Shown in pieces: positions 58,432 through 64,000 of a stretch of 64,000 bases of DNA. Within the stretch, counting starts at the first letter, position 1. Each line of letters starts with the position of its first letter. The notes below the pieces were generated by a model. That model did not search any database and was not told where the DNA came from. It saw only the letters and a list, made by a program, of their open reading frames with translations. This stretch comes from Bacillota bacterium (GTDB lineage: Bacteria > Bacillota > Clostridia > Peptostreptococcales > Anaerovoracaceae). The stretch spans positions 1-64,000 of the forward strand of contig JAGAHX010000040.1 in assembly GCA_017626845.1 (NCBI GenBank), read 5' to 3'. The position numbers and the translations under genes are program-made.

Positions 58432-59301
58432 ATGAAAATGTACTACAAGATGCCTCTTTCCAAGGAGAGGCTGGACAAGATCAAGATCCTGGCTTTCGAC
58501 ATGGACGATACGCTGCTGGACGGACACGGCAAGCTGTCCGACGGCAACAAGGCGGCCATCATGCGGGCCATGGAGAAGGGATATCACGTGGTGATCGCGA
58601 CCGGCAGAGTGCTGGCCGCACTCCCCAAGGATGTGCTGGCGGTGGAGGGCGTGCAGTATGCGGTCACCAGCAACGGCGCCCGCATTACGGACCTGCATAC
58701 GGGCAAGATCCTGTTTGAAAACCTGATCACCCCAGAGGCGGTGGATGCGGTCAAGCCGTATCTGCACGACGAAGACGTGATGCTGGAGATCTTCTTCGAT
58801 GACGCGGTGTACGCGGACCGCAAAGATCTGACCCACCTGGCGGACTTCGGCCGCACCAGCGAAAAGAGTCAGCACTATGTGCTGACCACGCGGCAGCCGG
58901 TGGACGATCTGCTGGGACTGCTGGAAGAAAACAAGGACCGGATGGAAAACCTCAATCTGATCATGGCGGACGACGAAAAGCGGCTGAGATGGCTTTCGGA
59001 GATCAAGAAGATCCCCGGGGTCACGGCCTGCAGTTCCACCCCGGACAACATCGAGATCGGCGGTCTGAACACCTCCAAAGCCGACGCGCTGATCGAGCTG
59101 GCGGCGTATCTGGGCCTGGACAAGGACAGCATTATGGCTTTCGGTGATTCTTCCAACGACGAGCAGATGGTGGTCCGTTCCGGCATCGGCGTCGCCATGG
59201 GCAATTCCGTGCCCGAACTGCTGGACGTGGCCGACTACATCGCTCCCACCAACGAGGACGACGGCGTAGCCTACACCCTGGAGCACCTGCTGGGGATCTG
59301 A
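58432..59301 (+). CDS. Cof-type HAD-superfamily phosphatase
   Basis: 289 residues. Motif I FDMDDTLLDG (catalytic Asp pair), motif II TSNGA, Lys in SKADALIELAAYLG and motif IV FGDSSNDEQM. Cof/YkrA-type enzymes dephosphorylate sugar or cofactor phosphates; the cap domain gives no specificity I can read. It converges on the ABC-F gene, with a 31-nt overlap of the two 3' ends (59271-59301). Confidence 0.92.
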   Translation: MKMYYKMPLSKERLDKIKILAFDMDDTLLDGHGKLSDGNKAAIMRAMEKGYHVVIATGRVLAALPKDVLAVEGVQYAVTSNGARITDLHTGKILFENLITPEAVDAVKPYLHDEDVMLEIFFDDAVYADRKDLTHLADFGRTSEKSQHYVLTTRQPVDDLLGLLEENKDRMENLNLIMADDEKRLRWLSEIKKIPGVTACSSTPDNIEIGGLNTSKADALIELAAYLGLDKDSIMAFGDSSNDEQMVVRSGIGVAMGNSVPELLDVADYIAPTNEDDGVAYTLEHLLGI

Positions 59302-60845
59302 AGACCAGCTTCCGTCAGTTCATAGACCGTACCGCAGACTTCTTCGATGTACTTGCGGTCGTGGGAAACGCTGAGGATAGCGCCCGGAAAAGCCGCCAGC
59401 ATGCGGCGGATGACCGGTCCCGATAGGGGCGAGAAGTTCCGCGTCGGTTCGTCCAAAAGCAATACGTTTGCACCAGATAGATTCAGCCGAAGCAGGAAGA
59501 TCTTCGCCTGCTGACCCCCGGAAAGCGCGGCTGCCGGATGTTCCATCTCCGCAGTTGTAAAACGGAGTGCGCCGAGAAAAGTCCGCACCATCGTGCGTTC
59601 TTCGGCGTCGCCTTTCGTGCAGATACAGTCGACGGGCGTCTTGCTGAGATCCAAAAGATCCGCATAATTCTGAGGCATATAGGCTGCACGGACATCCGTG
59701 CGGTTTTTCAACTGATCCCAGATCACCTTCAGGAGCGTCGTTTTGCCGCAGCCGTTGGAACCGGTGATGCAGACCTTTTCCGCGCCGCGCATCAGCAACC
59801 GGATGTTCTCAGCCAACACTCTTTCCCCGTCTTCCGTCCAAAGCTGCGGCAGCGCGAAGTCCAGAACGATCTTCCCGGCCGGAATCGGAACAGCATTTTC
59901 CCCCAGAGTAAAGTCGATGGGGTTTTCCTGCACGGGCTTTTCCGTCATCTGTGCGTCTTCCCGTTCGAAACGCTTCTTGAGAGCCTTGATCGTATGCATC
60001 TTATCCTTCAGGTTTCTAGCGGCTTGCATAGGGTCCGGGTTGTCTTTTCCCGCATGGTTGATCGTCACTTGCGCCCTGTCGACGCTTTGCAGGATGCGGC
60101 GATATTTTTCGTCCCGTATCTTCTTTTTTCTCAGATCGCTTTGCGCTTGCTGCGCCTGTTTTTCAAAAGCATTCTGCCGCCTTTCCGTATACTCCCGGTA
60201 ATCCATATGCGCCACGGTATGGCGGCATTGCTGCTTGCGGTGGATCTGTTCCAGGTGGATGACCAGATTGGCGGTCCTCTCGATCAAGGTCTCATCGTGA
60301 GAAATAAAGAGAATGATGCCGGGAAATGTCCGGATCACCCGCTCCAGGTACTCCAACGCATCGATATCGATGTCGTTGGACGGTTCATCCAGGAGCAGTA
60401 CGGTGGGTTGAGCCAGCAGAAGCCGGGCCAGCTGCACTTTTACTTTTTCGCCGCCGGACAGCGTGCCCATGGGCTGATCACTGTAAAAGAGATCGATCGG
60501 CAAACCCAGAGAAGCAGCCGCTTTCGATATGGTCTTCGGCGAACTGTCAAAAAACAGATCCTCTTCGGAAAGAAATCCGTACACAGTCTGCGCCGCATCC
60601 TCTGCCGGAAGCTGCTGAGGCAGATAGGCTAACCGTTCACCGGCCTTCGCACAGACTCCCTCGGCCTCTGCATAACTGTCGATCATCTCCGGGCAAAAGA
60701 TCCATTTGAGGAGCGTGGACTTACCGTTGCCCTCTTCGCCGATGACGACGGCTTTGTCCCCCGGATTCAATGTCAGGGAAAAATCCTTCAGGATGACCCG
60801 AAGATCCTTGGAATGTGTTATGGTCAAATGCTGTATCTGAAGCAT
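59271..60845 (-). CDS. ABC-F family ATPase (probable ribosome protection)
   Basis: 524 residues from the ATG at 60845 (GAGGTG upstream). Two ATPase domains: Walker A GEEGNGKST (37-45) with LSGGE (129), and GSNGCGKTT (362-370) with LSGGQ (441) and LLLDEPT (462). The linker (about 200-305, charged helices) is the part that reaches into the ribosome in antibiotic-resistance ABC-Fs. No membrane segments. A classic attenuator leader precedes it, typical of antibiotic-inducible members, but the drug class cannot be read. Codon use is less GC-rich than neighbours, suggesting transfer. Confidence 0.9.
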   Translation of the reverse strand: MLQIQHLTITHSKDLRVILKDFSLTLNPGDKAVVIGEEGNGKSTLLKWIFCPEMIDSYAEAEGVCAKAGERLAYLPQQLPAEDAAQTVYGFLSEEDLFFDSSPKTISKAAASLGLPIDLFYSDQPMGTLSGGEKVKVQLARLLLAQPTVLLLDEPSNDIDIDALEYLERVIRTFPGIILFISHDETLIERTANLVIHLEQIHRKQQCRHTVAHMDYREYTERRQNAFEKQAQQAQSDLRKKKIRDEKYRRILQSVDRAQVTINHAGKDNPDPMQAARNLKDKMHTIKALKKRFEREDAQMTEKPVQENPIDFTLGENAVPIPAGKIVLDFALPQLWTEDGERVLAENIRLLMRGAEKVCITGSNGCGKTTLLKVIWDQLKNRTDVRAAYMPQNYADLLDLSKTPVDCICTKGDAEERTMVRTFLGALRFTTAEMEHPAAALSGGQQAKIFLLRLNLSGANVLLLDEPTRNFSPLSGPVIRRMLAAFPGAILSVSHDRKYIEEVCGTVYELTEAGLQIPSRCSRV

Positions 60846-60863
60846 AAACAAATCACCTCGCAT

Positions 60864-60893
60864 AAAAAAGTCTGTTCCGCATGCGAAACAGAC
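60864..60893 (-). terminator. Attenuator terminator just before the ABC-F start
   Basis: On the minus strand a 10-bp stem (60870-60893, loop CATG) is followed by six T (60864-60869), then the ribosome site and ATG 60845. A termination signal inside the leader means the gene is read only when the stem is prevented from forming. Confidence 0.85.
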
Positions 60894-61057
60894 CCAAAAA
60901 ACAAGGCTATTGACGGTGATCAACAGAGTCTTCCGGGATAATCTGATTCGGCATGCGAAATCAAGAGCCCGAGAGGCCCTGAAAGATACGTTCACATGAT
61001 CCAAATCAAATTATCTGTTCTCCATCTCTCACCTTTTACTTCTTTCAACGATAACTT
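60894..61057 (-). promoter_or_regulatory. ABC-F leader with candidate leader peptide
   Basis: Starting near 61057, the leader contains AAAGGTGAG followed by a tiny ORF, ATG-GAG-AAC-AGA-TAA (MENR), at about 61009-61023. Further on, TTTCGCATGCCGAATCAGA (about 60942-60960) resembles the arm of the terminator stem (TTTCGCATGCGGAACAGA), so an alternative fold is possible. Stalling of ribosomes on the short ORF could switch folds. Confidence 0.55.
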
Positions 61058-61063
61058 GGCTTT

Positions 61064-61092
61064 ATTATAGCGGACATCTGAGCCGCACGCAA
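61064..61092 (-). promoter_or_regulatory. Promoter of the ABC-F gene
   Basis: On the minus strand TTGCGT (61092-61087), 17 bp, TATAAT (61069-61064). Strong -10; leader of more than 200 nt follows. Confidence 0.75.
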
Positions 61093-61104
61093 CAAAGAGA
61101 CAAG

Positions 61105-61120
61105 CGGGGACGGTTCTTTC
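61105..61120. repeat. GGGGACGGTTCTTT repeat remnant
   Basis: Immediately downstream of the C26 gene on the minus strand. Shares AAAGAACCGTCCCCG with 10991-11004. No full hairpin partner here. Confidence 0.4.
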
Positions 61121-61834
61121 TTATTTGCAGGCCTCCACCAGCCTCTTGAAGATCGGCAGCACGGCGTGCTTATCCGCATTGGTCTCCTGCTCCGGGTGCC
61201 ATTGTACGCCGACGACGAAGGGGTAGTCTTCTGCCTGGAAGCCTTCGACGATGCCGTCGTAGGCATGGGCGGTCGCTTTCAGGCCTGCGCCCAGGGTCTT
61301 TACCGCCTGGTGATGGAAGCTGTTGACCCGCATCTCCGATCCGTAAAGCTCTGCCAGGATCGAGCCGTCTTCGATCCGGATCCGGTGGCAGGCGGCTCCG
61401 GGGGTCACTTCCTCCTGATTGTGCTGCTGCGCACCCTCGTGCATAGCCTCGATGTCCTGATACAGCGTGCCGCCGAAGGCTACATTTAAGACCTGCGAGC
61501 CTCTACAGATGCCCAGCACGGGCTTTTTCGACTCCAGGATGATCCGGATGAGGTGCAGCTCGCACTCGTCGAATTCCAGCTTGTTGGTCTGCAGTTTGGG
61601 ATGCGGATCCTCGCCGTAGGTGAGGGGATTGACGTCGATGCCGCCGGGCAGCACGAAGCCGTCGCACAGCGAGACATAGCGGCGGAGCGCCTCATCGTTG
61701 TCGTAGGCGGGGAGAAGGATGGGGTCTGCACCCGCGTTTTCCAGGGCGATCAGATAGGTCTCGGGGCAGGTCTCTCCGGCCCAGAGGTCCGTAGTCCGGG
61801 GTGCGTGGGCAAATACGCCGATCAAAGGTTTCAT
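61121..61834 (-). CDS. Peptidase C26 / gamma-glutamyl-GABA hydrolase family
   Basis: 237 residues. Class I glutamine amidotransferase fold: nucleophile in LGICRGSQVLN, and the His-Glu pair in GVQWHPEQE. FVLPGGIDVNPLTYGE is typical of PuuD-type hydrolases. It would release glutamate from gamma-glutamyl compounds in the cytoplasm. AAAGGAG precedes its ATG. Divergent from the aminotransferase, with 79 nt between. Confidence 0.9.
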   Translation of the reverse strand: MKPLIGVFAHAPRTTDLWAGETCPETYLIALENAGADPILLPAYDNDEALRRYVSLCDGFVLPGGIDVNPLTYGEDPHPKLQTNKLEFDECELHLIRIILESKKPVLGICRGSQVLNVAFGGTLYQDIEAMHEGAQQHNQEEVTPGAACHRIRIEDGSILAELYGSEMRVNSFHHQAVKTLGAGLKATAHAYDGIVEGFQAEDYPFVVGVQWHPEQETNADKHAVLPIFKRLVEACK

Positions 61835-61913
61835 GGAAGGCTCCTTTCTTTTTTCTCCGGGAATGATTATACTTTAAGACGGAATCCGTCAAAAGTAAAG
61901 AGGAGGGCTATCT

Positions 61914-63068
61914 ATGCAGCTGAGTGAACGTTCGAAAAACTATGCCTTTTCCGGCGTGCGCGCCGTCTTTGAGAAGGCGCTTCAATATAAGGATACGATC
62001 AATTTCGGGATCGGAGAGCCCGGCTTTTCCACGGGTCAGAACGTGATCGATGCGACGTATGCGGCCATGAACAACGGCGCGACGAAATATGTCTCCAATG
62101 CAGGCCTGCAGCCGCTGCGCGTTGCGATCGCAAATAAATACAGGAAGGAGCAAGGCCTTGACTGCACGACGGACAACGTGCACGTGTTCAACGGTGCGAC
62201 CCATGCGCTGCTGATGGCGATGCTCTGCACCATGGATCCCGGAGACGAGATCCTGATTCCCTGCCCGTATTATTCAGCGTATATCGGCATGGCGGACGTC
62301 GCCTGCGTCGGGATCGTGGATGTTCCGGTCTACGAAAAGGACCGCTTCCACGTCAAGGCGGCGAACCTGGAGAAATGCCTTACGCCGAAGACAAAGGCCA
62401 TCCTGATCAACAGCCCGTCGAATCCGCTGGGGTCGGTGACCCCGCCGGAGGATCTGAAGCAGATCGCGGAATTTGCCGTGGCTCACGATCTTTGGGTCAT
62501 CGCGGATGAACCCTACGAAGCCCTTTTATACGACGGCGCAAAGCACGTCAGCCTCGGTTCGTTCCCCGGCATGGCGGAGCGGACCGTCATCTGCAATTCC
62601 GTATCCAAGACCTATGCGATGGCTGGCTTCCGCATCGGTTACTGCATCGCGCCGAAGGCTCTGTGCGACCAGTGCACCCGGGTGCAGAGCAGCATGATCT
62701 CCAGTGTGTCTGCGCCCATGCAGTACGCGGCGCTGGAAGCCCTCACCGGGCCCCAGGACTACGTGGCGGAGATGGTGGCGGAATATGACAAGCGGAGAAA
62801 GATCATGGTGGAAGGGCTCAACCGGCTGAAGGGCTTTTCCTGCCTTTATCCGGAGGGTGCTTTCTATACCTTCCCCAACATCGCGGGGACCGGCATGTCG
62901 GATCAGGAGCTGGCGTTCTATCTGCTGGAAAAGACCGGCGTCGTAACGGTGCCCGGCAGCGCGTTCGGCAAGTACGGAGAGGGCTATCTGCGCGTATCGT
63001 ACTGCACGGAAACGGAGAAGATCCTCGAAGGGCTGGACCGCATGGCAAAACTGCTCGGAACGAAATAA
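61914..63068 (+). CDS. Class I/II aminotransferase (PLP)
   Basis: 384 residues, fold type I. GIGEPGF near the start, NSPSNPLG, DEPYEALLY and the PLP lysine in SVSKTYAMAGFRIGY, then RVSYC with the carboxylate-binding Arg. Related to aspartate and aromatic aminotransferases; amino-acid specificity cannot be set from sequence. GAGGAGGG precedes the ATG. It fits an amino-acid-degrading lifestyle. Confidence 0.92.
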   Translation: MQLSERSKNYAFSGVRAVFEKALQYKDTINFGIGEPGFSTGQNVIDATYAAMNNGATKYVSNAGLQPLRVAIANKYRKEQGLDCTTDNVHVFNGATHALLMAMLCTMDPGDEILIPCPYYSAYIGMADVACVGIVDVPVYEKDRFHVKAANLEKCLTPKTKAILINSPSNPLGSVTPPEDLKQIAEFAVAHDLWVIADEPYEALLYDGAKHVSLGSFPGMAERTVICNSVSKTYAMAGFRIGYCIAPKALCDQCTRVQSSMISSVSAPMQYAALEALTGPQDYVAEMVAEYDKRRKIMVEGLNRLKGFSCLYPEGAFYTFPNIAGTGMSDQELAFYLLEKTGVVTVPGSAFGKYGEGYLRVSYCTETEKILEGLDRMAKLLGTK

Positions 63069-63073
63069 CAGAC

Positions 63074-63128
63074 AACACAAAGGGACAGGTACATTGTGCA
63101 CTGCACAATGTACCTGTCCCTTTGTGTT
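63074..63128. repeat. Palindromic repeat copy 3 (bidirectional terminator)
   Basis: Left arm 63074-63100 and right arm 63102-63128 are perfect complements: 27 bp with a single central base. The core GGGACAGGTACATTGTGCA equals copy 1. It lies between convergent genes, aminotransferase (plus) and psuG (minus). Confidence 0.9.
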
Positions 63129-63134
63129 CTTTGT

Positions 63135-64000
63135 TTACAGCTTTGCCAGCTCGGCTGCGATCTTGGATGCGCAGCGGGCATTGTTTAAGGCCAGCTGGAT
63201 GTTGGTGGCGAGGGATTCGCCTCCGGTGAGCTCCACGACCTTGGCCAGCAGGAAGGGCGTGATCTCCTTGCCGTGGACGCCCTTTTCGTCCGCTTCCGCC
63301 AGCGCCTGGCCGATGATGCCTTCCATGTAGTCGAAGTCCATGGCGTATTCCGCCGGAACGGGGTTGCCGACCAGCATGCCGCCCTGCAGGCCCAGATCCA
63401 GGGAAGTCTTCAGGATGCGGGCGATATCGGCTTCATCTTTGGCGGCATAGTCCACCTTGTGACCGCTCTTGGGGCAGTAGAAGGCGGGGAAGTCCTCCGT
63501 CTTGTTGCCGATGACGGGCACGCCCATGGTCTCCAGGTATTCCAGGGTGCGGCCGATGTCCAGGATCTGCTTGCAGCCCGCGCAGACGACACAGACCGGG
63601 GTGTGACCCAGTTCCTGCAGGTCCGCGGAGACATCCATCGTCACCTCGCCGTGTCTGTGCACGCCGCCGATGCCGCCGGTCGCGAACACGTGGATGCCTG
63701 CGAACGCCGCGCACATCATGGTGGTGGCCACGGTGGTGGCGCCGGTCTTCTTTTCCGTCAGATAGACGGCGAAGTCTCTGCGGCTCACCTTGCCCACGTT
63801 TTCCGCCTTGCACATCACTTCCAGATCCGCCTCGGATAGGCCGACCTTGATGCGGCCGTCGATGAGGGCCATCGTAGCCGGCACTGCACCTTCGCTGCGC
63901 ACGACTTCTTCGACCTTCGCTGCGAATTCCAGGTTCTGCGGGTAGGGCATGCCGTGGCTCAGGATGGTGCTCTCCAGAGCGACGACAGGCTTTCCTTCCG
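63135..64000 (-). CDS. psuG: Pseudouridine-5'-phosphate glycosidase, 5' end beyond window
   Basis: Stop TAA at 63135; the frame is open to the right edge, where it reads EGKPVVALESTILSHGMPYP, the standard N-terminal motif, so only a few residues are missing and the ATG at 63950 is internal. FATGGIGGVHR and SADLQELG are family signatures. PsuG splits pseudouridine 5'-phosphate into uracil and ribose 5-phosphate. The kinase partner (psuK) would lie to the right, outside. Confidence 0.95.
   Translation of the reverse strand, partial: EGKPVVALESTILSHGMPYPQNLEFAAKVEEVVRSEGAVPATMALIDGRIKVGLSEADLEVMCKAENVGKVSRRDFAVYLTEKKTGATTVATTMMCAAFAGIHVFATGGIGGVHRHGEVTMDVSADLQELGHTPVCVVCAGCKQILDIGRTLEYLETMGVPVIGNKTEDFPAFYCPKSGHKVDYAAKDEADIARILKTSLDLGLQGGMLVGNPVPAEYAMDFDYMEGIIGQALAEADEKGVHGKEITPFLLAKVVELTGGESLATNIQLALNNARCASKIAAELAKL

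Noticed and set aside
1-64000. CRISPR arrays, rRNA genes, prophage or IS transposases
   Set aside because: No regularly spaced short repeats, rRNA stretches, or integrase, transposase or capsid genes were seen.

Overview
The window is GC-rich DNA from a low-oxygen Firmicute, most likely class Clostridia. Reasons: it carries the oxidative ornithine (Stickland-type) pathway, rubredoxin and flavodoxin, GdpP, ScpAB, a DnaD-family primosome protein, S-layer homology (SLH) proteins and strong AGGAGG ribosome sites. Species cannot be named from the sequence. No phage, IS transposase, rRNA or CRISPR array was seen.

Layout. (1) 1-8325: ornithine fermentation block ord(partial)-ortA-ortB-oraS-oraE-GlmL-like chaperone-orr, closed by a strong terminator. 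Orr makes D-ornithine, OraSE (B12 + PLP) makes 2,4-diaminopentanoate, Ord oxidises it and OrtAB cleaves the product thiolytically. (2) 8383-16078: SLH/RCC1 surface protein, an AT-rich vapBC module, a C69 dipeptidase with an in-frame palindromic insert, a thioredoxin-like lipoprotein and a DUF4342-response regulator-histidine kinase operon. (3) 16085-26589: rubredoxin and DUF1508 protein (minus), LtaS-like enzyme, gdpP-rplI-dnaB-DnaD-like-M23 peptidase, F420-ligase-like protein. (4) 26599-35932: secreted protein, glycerate kinase, AEC transporter, cobT-cobU, serpin, nitroreductase, cobS, DUF3048 lipoprotein. CobT/U/S assemble the lower ligand of the B12 cofactor that OraE needs. (5) 36077-45323: MarR regulator, second SLH protein (WG repeats), two alanine-racemase paralogues each behind a near-identical promoter, an SDR, a CLC protein, tadA, a membrane protein and tRNA-Arg(CCT). 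(6) 45379-57339: putative iron-controlled DUF3793-flavodoxin pair, Lrp regulator, glnS, truA-dCMP deaminase-WecA/TagO-MnaA, PhzF, 2-hydroxyacid dehydrogenase, lytic transglycosylase, scpA-scpB. (7) 57346-64000: EamA transporter, HAD phosphatase, ABC-F protein with an attenuator leader, C26 amidohydrolase, aminotransferase, psuG (partial).

The most notable structure beyond genes: a 55-71 nt near-perfect palindrome present three times, each time exactly between convergent genes, with several degenerate relatives; an alanine racemase paralogue whose catalytic Tyr is Phe; an attenuator before the ABC-F gene; extended -10 promoters that abut start codons (truA, tadA); and a DnaD protein fused to a DnaI-type zinc domain without an AAA+ domain. 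I found no single clearly novel multi-gene system; these are the best leads.
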